A DNA stretch of 6,519 nt from Ruminococcaceae bacterium UBA3329 (GCA_002361875.1 DERX01000099.1:1-6519), one strand, 5' to 3'; positions 1 through 5,062 are shown, counted from the stretch's first letter. A program made the numbers and translations. Notes: generated from the letters alone by a model not told the origin.

Positions 1-1
1 T

Positions 2-337
2 TTATACCGTAAGATGTTCAAGGGGAGCTACAACCGAAAATATGATGATTTCGTCTGTGTCAACGAACTTGGAGAGCTGATAAAACCGTCTTATGTAACA
101 CAGCATTTCAGCGACCTGTTAAAGAAATACGGACTTAGGCATATACGGTTTCACGATTTACGGCACACCTTTGCGAGCATTCTCATCGGGCAGGATGTAC
201 CGCTTATCAATGTGTCAAACTTTCTCGGTCACAGCGATTTGTCCACCACAGCAAATATCTATGCTCACCTTGACAAAGCAAGCAAGCAGGCGAGTGCGGA
301 TATTATGACGGACATTTTAAATATGGGAAAAAGTTAA
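2..337 (+). CDS. Tyrosine recombinase (phage/ICE-type integrase), C-terminal part
   Basis: Site-specific tyrosine recombinase that cuts and rejoins DNA through a 3'-phosphotyrosine link, typical of integrative elements and prophages. The frame is open to the left edge, so the N-terminal arm-binding and core-binding domains lie outside the window; the first in-frame ATG (14) is internal. The visible 111 residues are the end of the catalytic domain: HDLRHTFAS holds the box II His-x-x-Arg (Arg codon 161-163), LGHSDLSTT supplies the LGH histidine (codon 230-232), and ANIYAH the nucleophilic tyrosine (codon 260-262). All expected C-terminal catalytic residues are present, so the enzyme looks intact here. 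The stop codon lies inside a GC-rich hairpin. Repressor, SLOG and helix-turn-helix genes follow, a layout common at the recombination end of mobile elements. Family call is firm; element type is not determinable. Confidence 0.93.
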   Translation, partial: LYRKMFKGSYNRKYDDFVCVNELGELIKPSYVTQHFSDLLKKYGLRHIRFHDLRHTFASILIGQDVPLINVSNFLGHSDLSTTANIYAHLDKASKQASADIMTDILNMGKS

Positions 338-360
338 GGCGCCTCGCAAGGGACGCCTTA
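331..360 (-). terminator. Candidate Rho-independent terminator for leftward transcription
   Basis: A 7-bp perfect stem (335-341 with 354-360, arms TAAGGCG/CGCCTTA) can be lengthened by a few inner pairs. On the minus strand it is followed by ACTTTTT, giving a hairpin plus a short T-run; on the plus strand no T-run follows. It could end transcripts from the leftward XRE gene (572-814), though it is over 200 nt from that stop and overlaps the integrase stop codon. Confidence 0.4.
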
Positions 361-383
361 AAGTATCGAAAAAATCCAATTTT

Positions 384-508
384 GCTCCCCTTGTCAGGGG
401 AGCTGGCGAGCGTAGCGAGACTGAGGGGTAGTCAAAAATCATTATGATTTAAGATTTTCTCTCCCTCCGTCACGGCTTCGCCGTGCCACCTCCCTCGTCA
501 GAGGGAGG
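384..508. repeat. Inverted pair of GC-rich palindromic repeat units
   Basis: Two related units of about 47 nt face each other across an AT-rich spacer of about 30 nt. The left unit (384-430) starts with GCTCCCCTTGTCAGGGGAGC, a self-complementary hairpin, then TGGC, a GC-rich block and ACTGAGGGG. The right unit (461-508), read on the minus strand, has the same order: hairpin CCTCCCTC/GAGGGAGG around a 4-nt loop (489-508), TGGC, a second perfect hairpin CACGGC/GCCGTG (471-485), then GACGGAGGG. Shared order and partial identity show they are copies of one repeat type in opposite orientation. I recall similar units scattered between genes in Oscillospirales genomes. The unit resembles a MITE or REP-like element; no transposase lies inside. 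It could also fold as RNA downstream of the integrase or the XRE gene. Confidence 0.75.
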
Positions 509-571
509 AAACAGTTTCTTATACAAGCTGAGGTGCTCCGCAATGACACCTTTAATAAAACACATGAAAAA

Positions 572-814
572 TTATTCTCTACCGAACAGATAATCAAGAG
601 ATACGTTTAAGACTTTAGATATGGCATCAATTTCTATATCTGTAATGGCTCGCTGACCGTTTTCGATGCGAGAAATAGAACCGCGGCAAGTGTAGACAGC
701 GAGTAGTTCTAGTTTTTCAGATAATTGCTTTTGACTCAATCCTGCTTTTATTCTTGCTTCCTTTACCCGTGAGCCAATAATGTTCAATTTTTCGGAATCG
801 AGTATTCGTTTCAT
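572..814 (-). CDS. XRE-family (Cro/CI-like) transcriptional repressor
   Basis: Small 80-residue DNA-binding protein, essentially one HTH_3 (XRE) domain with no effector or protease domain. Residues 12-35 (IGSRVKEARIKAGLSQKQLS) form helices 1-2, and 46-54 (SISRIENGQ) the recognition helix and its characteristic end. Residues 62-78 (IDAISKVLNVSLDYLFG) are the usual C-terminal helices. The ATG at 814 is supported by AAGGTG five bases upstream on the minus strand. It diverges from the SLOG/HTH pair across 95 bases that hold two palindromes built on ATGTC/GACAT, the natural candidates for its binding sites, which implies autoregulation and control of the rightward pair (inference). A small XRE regulator beside an integrase is typical of ICE and phage control regions. 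The residues before the recognition helix (AVYTCRG) are longer than in the most compact relatives. Confidence 0.88.
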   Translation of the reverse strand: MKRILDSEKLNIIGSRVKEARIKAGLSQKQLSEKLELLAVYTCRGSISRIENGQRAITDIEIDAISKVLNVSLDYLFGRE

Positions 815-825
815 AATATCACCTT

Positions 826-846
826 AATGTCTTGATTTAGGACATT
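826..846. promoter_or_regulatory. Operator 1, imperfect palindrome over the rightward -35 box
   Basis: Arms AATGTC (826-831) and GACATT (841-846) are perfectly complementary around a 9-nt centre. The core ATGTC-T...AGGACAT matches operator 2 but is one base shorter. It covers the TTGATT -35 box of the rightward promoter and lies 12 nt upstream of the XRE start codon, so a bound repressor would block rightward initiation and sit in the 5' leader of the repressor gene. Binding by the 572-814 product is inferred. Confidence 0.65.
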
Positions 847-859
847 TTTAGTGTATACT
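832..859 (+). promoter_or_regulatory. Promoter for the SLOG/HTH pair
   Basis: TTGATT (832-837), a 16-nt spacer, and TATACT (854-859) fit a sigma-A promoter. Transcription would start near 866, giving a leader of about 44 nt before the ATG at 910. The -35 box lies in operator 1, and operator 2 lies in the early transcribed region just before the ribosome site. Confidence 0.6.
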
Positions 860-886
860 AATAAACAAAATAATATGTCCTATCAA
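858..886 (-). promoter_or_regulatory. Promoter for the XRE repressor gene
   Basis: On the minus strand TTGATA (886-881), a 17-nt spacer, then TATTAG (863-858). The -35 match is good and the -10 moderate (4 of 6). Its -10 overlaps that of the rightward promoter by two bases, so the promoters face away from each other over the same DNA and probably compete. The -35 box sits at the centre of operator 2. An alternative -10, TATACA, lies slightly downstream with a poorer -35. Confidence 0.45.
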
Positions 887-895
887 TAGGACATA
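874..895. promoter_or_regulatory. Operator 2, perfect 22-bp palindrome
   Basis: Arms TATGTCCTAT (874-883) and ATAGGACATA (886-895) are exactly complementary around the two bases CA. Ten-base arms with a 2-nt centre suit a dimer of a small XRE repressor. It covers the -35 box of the leftward repressor promoter and ends at the start of the SLOG gene's AAAGGAG ribosome site, so it could act on repressor autoregulation and on rightward elongation or translation. As RNA it would form a hairpin just before the Shine-Dalgarno sequence. Confidence 0.75.
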
Positions 896-909
896 AAGGA
901 GCATTTATT

Positions 910-1257
910 ATGAAAGTTGCTGTTATCGGTTCAAGAGGGTTGAAAGTAAATGACTTGGAAAAATATCTGCCGAAAGATGTTACGGAAATTGTATCCGGCG
1001 GAGCAAGAGGGATAGATACCTGTGCAAGAGAATATGCAGTCGCTAACAGGTTGAAGCTCACAGAATTTCTGCCCGAATATGAAAAATACGGTCGTGTTGC
1101 TCCGCTTCGGCGTAACCTGCAAATTATTGATTATTCCGACGAGGTGCTGGCGTTTTGGGACGGCAAATCAAGAGGAACGAAATATGTCATTGAACAATGT
1201 CATAGAAAAAATAAAAAAGTGACGGTTATGATTGCCGTCACAAAAAAGGATGATTAA
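910..1257 (+). CDS. YspA/cpYpsA-like SLOG-family protein (DUF2493)
   Basis: A 115-residue Rossmann-like protein of the SLOG superfamily, whose members bind nucleotides or nucleotide-derived ligands (related to DprA, LOG and the TIR-associated SLOG sensors). Visible motifs in order: VIGSRG (5-10) on the first strand, SGGARGID (29-36) as the phosphate-binding glycine loop, LRRNLQIID (66-74), and AFWDGKSRGT (81-90), the second ligand-facing loop. Length and motif set fit a stand-alone single-domain member, seen often in phages, plasmids and ICEs. ATG 910 has AAAGGAG eight bases upstream. The next gene begins on the base after its stop, so the two are probably co-translated. Known family facts give no certain reaction; sensing or processing of a nucleotide ligand is a guess. 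No toxin or effector domain is fused to it. Confidence 0.85.
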   Translation: MKVAVIGSRGLKVNDLEKYLPKDVTEIVSGGARGIDTCAREYAVANRLKLTEFLPEYEKYGRVAPLRRNLQIIDYSDEVLAFWDGKSRGTKYVIEQCHRKNKKVTVMIAVTKKDD

Positions 1258-1863
1258 ATGAAAGATTATATGAGTGGGAGCGAGTTGCGGCAATATCTGC
1301 ACATCTCCACTCGCAAGATGAAATATTTGATGGATGACAATTATATCCCGCATGAGAACACGGGACACACAACGCATAAATACAGAGTGCTCAAAGAAGA
1401 TGCGGAAAAATTCAAGTTTCGTATGGATAACGAAATAGGCTTTCTCGCAGAACTGAACGGAATGTTCTCAAACCGCACCGAATGGCATCCTCGACCGCTG
1501 ATTGAGGTGACGGAAGAAAATTGCACCGCATTCCGTCAGTGGCTCGAAAAGGAATGGGCAGAGCTACCCGATGCTCTGCCCACGCAAACGGCGGCGGAAC
1601 TTGTCGGACATAATCCACAAAGCATACACAAGCTTATAAAAGAAAAAGTACTGCATGGCGTAAAAATCGGTGCAGTACAGTACATACCTAAAACAGAATT
1701 TATCTCCTATATGGCATCACCGCAAAAGCTATCCAACCCACGCACCGACAGATATAAAGAACTCATCAAAGCCTTTAAATATAAACAACGCAGAGAGCAC
1801 GAAAACGAACAGCGCCGCTGTAAAAGAAAAATGGAAAGAAGTGAAAACAAGGAGAGAGAATAA
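1258..1863 (+). CDS. Tandem helix-turn-helix DNA-binding protein, excisionase/MerR-like
   Basis: A 201-residue protein with two similar DNA-binding segments. Residues 4-52 (starting YMSGSELRQYLHISTRKMKYL) read as an excisionase-type winged helix: a first helix, a turn, a recognition helix, then a strand around HKYRVLKEDAEKF. Residues 106-151 repeat the plan: ALPTQTAAELVGHNPQSIHK, then GVKIGAVQYIPKTEFISYM, the usual wing and final helix. A linker with many aromatic and acidic residues joins them. The tail from about 163 is strongly basic and then Lys/Arg/Glu-rich (KYKQRREHENEQRRCKRKME), probably helical. ATG 1258 follows the SLOG stop TAA directly and has AAGGA seven bases upstream, inside the previous gene. 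Similar proteins sit beside integrases in Firmicute elements, so a role in excision or element control is plausible; a replication-initiation or partition role cannot be excluded. Confidence 0.7.
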   Translation: MKDYMSGSELRQYLHISTRKMKYLMDDNYIPHENTGHTTHKYRVLKEDAEKFKFRMDNEIGFLAELNGMFSNRTEWHPRPLIEVTEENCTAFRQWLEKEWAELPDALPTQTAAELVGHNPQSIHKLIKEKVLHGVKIGAVQYIPKTEFISYMASPQKLSNPRTDRYKELIKAFKYKQRREHENEQRRCKRKMERSENKERE

Positions 1864-1896
1864 GAAAAACAAAGAAAATTACTGAGGCATATATTT

Positions 1897-2412
1897 CTAT
1901 CTGTTTTTTATCAAACGGTTCCAAAATTCAAGTAATTCTGATTTGTTTTGTGATACATATTTTATTGCAATTTTTTCTTTTTTACGATTATATAATGAAC
2001 CAGTAGTTTCTAAAGAGTCTAAAGCAATAAGCATTTCTTTTCCACTATATGATGCATGTATATGAGGGAAAAAAAGATGGTTATTTTCATCTGTATGAAA
2101 ATAGAATATAATACCATCTTTTTCATCGTATTGATATGCGTTATTTACTGCTGTAACTTCAGAATAAACAATCAAAGATGCATCAAATGGAATTGTTTCG
2201 CCTTTCTCAATTGATGTTATGCCTTTACTGCTAATTAAGTACAATCTCCCATTTAATTCGTTAAACTTGTGATTGCAATTTTCAAGTATCTCAAAAAATG
2301 AAATCCAAAACTCATCATTATATGATGGGTTGTATTCAATTATACCAAGAGTTTCTTTATATACATTATTCATGTAAATTATTTTAATGTTTCTAGAAAA
2401 TAAATTATTCAT
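1897..2412 (-). CDS. DUF4160-like protein with an unrecognised N-terminal region
   Basis: The C-terminal 75 residues resemble DUF4160, small proteins often found in toxin-antitoxin-like pairs. Residues 98-106 (KDGIIFYFH), 115-130 with FPHIHASYSGKEM, and 135-168 (ETTGSLYNRKKEKIAIKYV, then SELLEFWNRL) follow the family pattern of a PH-x-H motif, a Gly-Ser-Leu stretch and an ELL-x-x-W helix. About 95 N-terminal residues are not part of the usual domain and I do not recognise them. I place the start at ATG 2412, with GGAG seven bases upstream. An in-frame ATG at 2472 touches the tRNA CCA end and would force translation through the tRNA terminator, so it is rejected. The gene is markedly more AT-rich than its neighbours, suggesting separate acquisition. 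It converges on the HTH gene with 33 bases between stops and no visible terminator. No obvious partner gene adjoins it. Function unknown; biochemical role not claimed. Confidence 0.72.
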   Translation of the reverse strand: MNNLFSRNIKIIYMNNVYKETLGIIEYNPSYNDEFWISFFEILENCNHKFNELNGRLYLISSKGITSIEKGETIPFDASLIVYSEVTAVNNAYQYDEKDGIIFYFHTDENNHLFFPHIHASYSGKEMLIALDSLETTGSLYNRKKEKIAIKYVSQNKSELLEFWNRLIKNR

Positions 2413-2423
2413 TTTAATACTCC

Positions 2424-2468
2424 AATAAAAAATAATCAAGGGAAATCCAATAACAGATTTCCCTTGAT
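2424..2468 (-). terminator. Rho-independent terminator of tRNA-Ser(CGA)
   Basis: A perfect 13-bp stem (2435-2447 with 2456-2468; arm TCAAGGGAAATC plus a closing A-T pair) encloses an 8-nt loop. On the minus strand it is followed by TTATTTTTTATT. It begins 4 bases after the tRNA CCA end. The T-tract ends right beside the GGAG ribosome site of the DUF4160-like gene, so the terminator occupies nearly the whole leader of that gene. Confidence 0.92.
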
Positions 2469-2472
2469 GCAT

Positions 2473-2564
2473 TGGCGGAGATGAAGAGATTTGAACTCTT
2501 GCGCCGGCAAAACCGACCTACCGGATTTCGAATCCGGACCCTTCAGCCACTTGGGTACATCTCC
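2473..2564 (-). tRNA. tRNA-Ser, anticodon CGA, CCA encoded
   Basis: Reads UCG codons. All arms fold. The acceptor stem is GGAGATG/CATCTCC, with discriminator G (the serine identity base) and CCA at 2473-2475. The D arm is CCC/GGG around AAGTGGCTGAA. The anticodon stem is CCGGA/TCCGG with loop TTCGAAA, anticodon at 2528-2530. A long variable arm (GTCGG/CCGGC stem) is typical of class II tRNAs, and the T arm is AAGAG/CTCTT with loop TTCAAAT. Length is 92 with CCA. A strong terminator follows. A second, truncated tRNA-Ser(CGA) of clearly different sequence lies about 150 nt upstream in the same direction, so this copy may be the only working one locally. Confidence 0.96.
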
Positions 2565-2716
2565 GTATATGTTAACTCGTTTTCACGAGGTTAACGCTTA
2601 TTCAATTTTTATTAGAATTTCTGTTAGAACCGGAGGTGTTTTAAAAGCGAGGTGATGCACAAAAACCGCAGTGTTAAAGGCTTTTCGGCATTTGCTGTTC
2701 TCAAATACTTAAAAGT

Positions 2717-2755
2717 TTTCGAGTGCTGCACCTTCGACCACTCGGACAACTCTCC
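2717..2755 (-). pseudogene. Truncated tRNA-Ser(CGA), 5' half only
   Basis: Reading on the minus strand from 2755: acceptor half GGAGAGT, then TG, D arm TCCGAGTGGTCGAAGGTG, anticodon 5' stem CAGCA, and loop CTCGAAA with anticodon CGA at 2719-2721. A complete gene of this type would continue with TGCTG, a variable arm, a T arm and ACTCTCC; none of these follows, and no match to that 3' acceptor strand occurs before the intact tRNA-Ser. The break falls exactly at the end of the anticodon loop. It differs at many positions from the intact tRNA-Ser(CGA) at 2473-2564, so it is not a tandem copy of it. It is very unlikely to give a working tRNA. An intron is unlikely because no 3' exon is present. 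Confidence 0.82.
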
Positions 2756-2888
2756 GTGTATATTAAATTAAAACAGATGGATTCAACTCCGAAAAGCTTT
2801 ATCTGTCAAACAAGAAAGCCGTCAAGTCTGCAAAATTAACAAACTCAATAAATTCGCCGACTGCCATCACGGAAATAATCCGTTACAT

Positions 2889-2917
2889 ATTCTACCAAAC
2901 CTTTTACAGTTTGTCAA
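2889..2917 (-). promoter_or_regulatory. Near-consensus leftward promoter, tRNA-Ser zone
   Basis: On the minus strand TTGACA (2917-2912), a 17-nt spacer and TAGAAT (2894-2889): a perfect -35 and a 5-of-6 -10. Predicted start is near 2882, about 127 nt before the truncated tRNA and about 320 nt before the intact tRNA-Ser. It probably drove the truncated tRNA originally and may now drive the intact one. Confidence 0.75.
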
Positions 2918-2935
2918 ATAAAAATTTGTCGGATA

Positions 2936-2964
2936 TTGAAAGATGAAAAGAAATATGTTATTAT
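2936..2964 (+). promoter_or_regulatory. Promoter of the FliB-like/MFS/MATE operon
   Basis: TTGAAA (2936-2941), a 17-nt spacer and TATTAT (2959-2964) match sigma-A consensus well. The predicted start is near 2971, leaving a leader of about 20 nt that contains the GGAGGGG ribosome site. It diverges from the leftward tRNA-zone promoter, with 18 nt between the two -35 boxes. Confidence 0.75.
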
Positions 2965-2991
2965 TTCTGTATTCGCGCCACGGAGGGGCTT

Positions 2992-3891
2992 ATGAAAAAT
3001 TTTGTACCGCATTATTACAGTGATTTTAAGTGCAAAGCAGGGGAGTGCCGTCACAGCTGTTGTATTGGCTGGGAAATTGATGTTGACGCTTTGACACTCG
3101 AAAAATACAACTCAATAAAAACTGATTTCGGCGATAAGCTCCGTGAAAATATTGATTTTCAAAACGGCTGTGCCTGTTTTAAGCTTGGTGAAGATGAAAG
3201 ATGTCCGTTTCTGAATGAACATAATCTTTGCAATATTATTTTGAACTTAGGCGAAGATTATCTTTGCGATATTTGTACGGATCATCCCCGTTTTCGTAAT
3301 TTTTATTCGGATAGAACTGAAACGGGACTTGGGCTTTGCTGTGAAGAGGCTTGCAGAATAATCCTTTCCGATGAACATCATTTTTCTTTGTTTTCTGATG
3401 ACAAAAACTATGAAAATCTAACGGCAGACGAACATAATTTTCTTTCCGAGCGTGATTTGATACTCAATTTAGTTGACAATTCGGACAGTGTTTTCATTGC
3501 AATTCGCAAAATCAATGAAATGTATCAAATAAATCCGTTTGAATTGGATTTACATACAGCTTTTGATTTCTATTCTTCGCTTGAAATGCTTGATATTTCG
3601 TGGCGAGATAAGCTGAATACTCTTAAAAATCCCCAAACTGCACAACCTGATAATACTGCCGAAAAGGCATTTCTAAATTTGTATAAATATTTTCTGTTCA
3701 GGCATTTGTCTGCTGACAATTTTTACGGCGGATTAAATTTTGCCGAAATAAGCGTAAAATTGATTTGGGCGATTTGCGAGCGAACCGATTTTTCCTTTGA
3801 AAATATTTGCGAAATTGCGAGAATGTATTCGTCGGAGATTGAGTATTCCGATGAAAATACCGATAAGGTTACAGAATTTGCGGAGGGTTAA
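2992..3891 (+). CDS. FliB-like cysteine-rich protein (flagellin lysine-N-methylase family)
   Basis: Belongs by its N-terminal half to the FliB family, whose Salmonella member methylates lysines of flagellin. The signature is the cysteine pattern: C14, C19, C23, C24 (in CKAGECRHSCCIGWEID), C60 and C62, C71 and C80 (RCPFLNEHNLC), C92 and C95 (CDICTDHPRF), and C116, C117, C121 (GLCCEEAC). Thirteen cysteines fall in the first 121 residues against two in the remaining 178, as expected for a metal or Fe-S binding domain. The C-terminal half is helical and acidic with no motif I know. At 299 residues it is shorter than enteric FliB (about 400 from memory). ATG 2992 has GGAGG five bases upstream and a good promoter. 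It is first in an operon with two exporters, and no flagellin gene is nearby, so the substrate may not be flagellin. Soluble, no signal peptide. Confidence 0.8.
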   Translation: MKNFVPHYYSDFKCKAGECRHSCCIGWEIDVDALTLEKYNSIKTDFGDKLRENIDFQNGCACFKLGEDERCPFLNEHNLCNIILNLGEDYLCDICTDHPRFRNFYSDRTETGLGLCCEEACRIILSDEHHFSLFSDDKNYENLTADEHNFLSERDLILNLVDNSDSVFIAIRKINEMYQINPFELDLHTAFDFYSSLEMLDISWRDKLNTLKNPQTAQPDNTAEKAFLNLYKYFLFRHLSADNFYGGLNFAEISVKLIWAICERTDFSFENICEIARMYSSEIEYSDENTDKVTEFAEG

Positions 3892-3892
3892 A

Positions 3893-5062
3893 ATGATAGG
3901 CATTTTAATAGTTATTTACATTGTGTTCATTTCGTTAGGATTGCCCGATTCGATTTTCGGTGTGGCTTGGCCCGTTGTGCACAGGGATTTCGGTATCGAC
4001 CAGAATTTTGCGTCGGTTTACAGTATAATAACAGGTATTTGCTCAGGCGGAGCGAGCTTTGTGGGCGGCAAGCTTATCCGCAAATTCGGTACGCCTGCCG
4101 TTACAATGGTTTCAATACTTTTGACAGTTTTGGGTCTCGTTGGTATGAGCTTTTCGCCGAATATTTGGGTTATGATGTTTTTTGCGGTAGTTTTGGGATA
4201 CGGTGCAGGCGCAATTGACACAGGTCTTAACAACTATGTTTCGCTTCATTACAAGGCGCGCCATATGAGCTGGTTGCATTGCTTTTGGGGGATAGGCGTT
4301 ACCGCAAGCCCGATGATTATGTCCGCATTTTTAGGCGGAGAGGGCGGCTCTTGGCGCGGAGGATACCGTGCCGTTGCGGCTATTCAAGCGGTAATTGCTT
4401 TAATTGTTCTTATTTCACTCCGGCGTTGGATAAAGCTTGACAGCTCTTTGAAAAAAGAAGAAAATGACGAAAATGCTAATAAGGAAAAAGTCAAAATAAG
4501 TAAGTTTAAAGGCATTTTTACAAGCATTTTAACGCTCGGGTTTTATTGCAGTATGGAATTTACCGTCGGCACTTGGGGCGCTACTTACCTTGTAAATTCA
4601 TTTGCTATCGCTCCTGAAAGTGCGGCAAGGTGGATTTCCGTCTATTTCGGCGGAATAATGCTCGGACGGCTTGTTTCGGGATTTCTTTCAATGAAATTAA
4701 ACGACAACCGTTTAATAAGGCTTGGTTTATGCTTTTCACTTTTGGGTATGTGCATTTTAATGCTGCCTTTAGAATCGGTTTCCCATTGGGGATTATTGCT
4801 TATCGGCTTCGGCTTCGGTCCTGTTTTCCCGAGCGTTTTGCACGCTGTGCCTGAACGGTTCGGTAAAGAATATTCAGCGGATATAACAGGCTTTCATATG
4901 GGCGGAGCTTATGCCGTCGGATTTGCTTTTCAGCTTGTATTCGGCTTTGTGGCTTCCGCAACAACCTTTAAAATTACCGCACCCGTTTTAATGATGGTGT
5001 GTGCACTCGCACTTACAATGAATGAAATAACGGTAAAGAAATTAAACAGAGGTAAAAAATGA
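3893..5062 (+). CDS. MFS transporter, 12 membrane segments
   Basis: Major facilitator superfamily permease of 389 residues in the cytoplasmic membrane. Hydrophobic segments run through the protein in two sets of six, split by a charged cytoplasmic loop at about residues 180-207 (SSLKKEENDENANKEKVK). GLPDSIFGVAWP (16-27) closes the first segment. GGKLIRKFG (58-66) is the MFS loop 2-3 motif, and GYGAGAIDTGLNNYV (102-116) lies in segment four. These resemble Clostridia MFS proteins distantly like the FucP/FHS group, so a sugar or other small solute is possible but unproven. The same frame extends upstream into the FliB-like gene to 3797, but ATG 3893 has GGAGGG five bases upstream and starts the first membrane segment without a charged extension, so I choose it. 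It begins one base after the FliB-like stop and ends overlapping the MATE start, indicating translational coupling. Confidence 0.88.
   Translation: MIGILIVIYIVFISLGLPDSIFGVAWPVVHRDFGIDQNFASVYSIITGICSGGASFVGGKLIRKFGTPAVTMVSILLTVLGLVGMSFSPNIWVMMFFAVVLGYGAGAIDTGLNNYVSLHYKARHMSWLHCFWGIGVTASPMIMSAFLGGEGGSWRGGYRAVAAIQAVIALIVLISLRRWIKLDSSLKKEENDENANKEKVKISKFKGIFTSILTLGFYCSMEFTVGTWGATYLVNSFAIAPESAARWISVYFGGIMLGRLVSGFLSMKLNDNRLIRLGLCFSLLGMCILMLPLESVSHWGLLLIGFGFGPVFPSVLHAVPERFGKEYSADITGFHMGGAYAVGFAFQLVFGFVASATTFKITAPVLMMVCALALTMNEITVKKLNRGKK

Larger units (their letters stand above)
2565..2991. other. Noncoding interval: hairpin, broken tRNA and two divergent promoters
   Basis: I see no convincing protein gene in these 427 bases. 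From left to right it holds several items. An imperfect hairpin (2571-2580 with 2585-2595, one bulged base) lies 7 nt before the tRNA-Ser 5' end and may be a leader or processing structure. About 120 bases of unrecognised sequence follow, then a near-palindrome at 2700-2723 and a 5' tRNA-Ser fragment (2717-2755). About 130 bases of leader-like DNA follow, then a leftward promoter (2889-2917) and the rightward promoter of the FliB-like operon (2936-2964). A 38-codon frame (2655-2771, plus strand) ends antisense to the tRNA fragment; its ATG has GAGGTG touching it and no usable spacing, so I do not call it a gene. Confidence 0.6.

Noticed and set aside
384..508. CRISPR array
   Set aside because: Only two units, in opposite orientation, with internal hairpins and no regular spacers or cas genes.
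531..551. Terminator for the XRE gene at the AGGTG/CACCT hairpin
   Set aside because: Only a 5-bp stem with a long loop and no T-run on the minus strand.
858..1122. Minus-strand frames opposite the SLOG gene
   Set aside because: They run antisense to a gene with clear family motifs and cover the operator and promoter region; no start signals.
1670..1885. Second plus-strand frame over the end of the tandem-HTH gene
   Set aside because: Overlaps a better-supported gene in another frame, has no family resemblance and no ribosome site.
2413..2472. Extended start of the DUF4160-like gene at ATG 2472
   Set aside because: That ATG touches the tRNA CCA end, has no ribosome site, and its first 20 codons are the tRNA terminator hairpin and T-tract. 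ATG 2412 has GGAG at seven bases.
2565..2755. Group I intron interrupting the tRNA-Ser anticodon loop
   Set aside because: No 3' exon (variable arm, T arm, ACTCTCC) follows within the interval, and it is too short and lacks recognisable intron structure.
2799..2867. 22-codon minus-strand frame in the leader of the tRNA-zone promoter
   Set aside because: No Shine-Dalgarno sequence before its ATG and too short to judge; chance frame is the simpler view.
3797..3892. Extended start of the MFS gene inside the FliB-like gene
   Set aside because: The 32 extra residues are basic, overlap a real gene in another frame and lack a ribosome site; ATG 3893 has GGAGGG and begins the first membrane segment.
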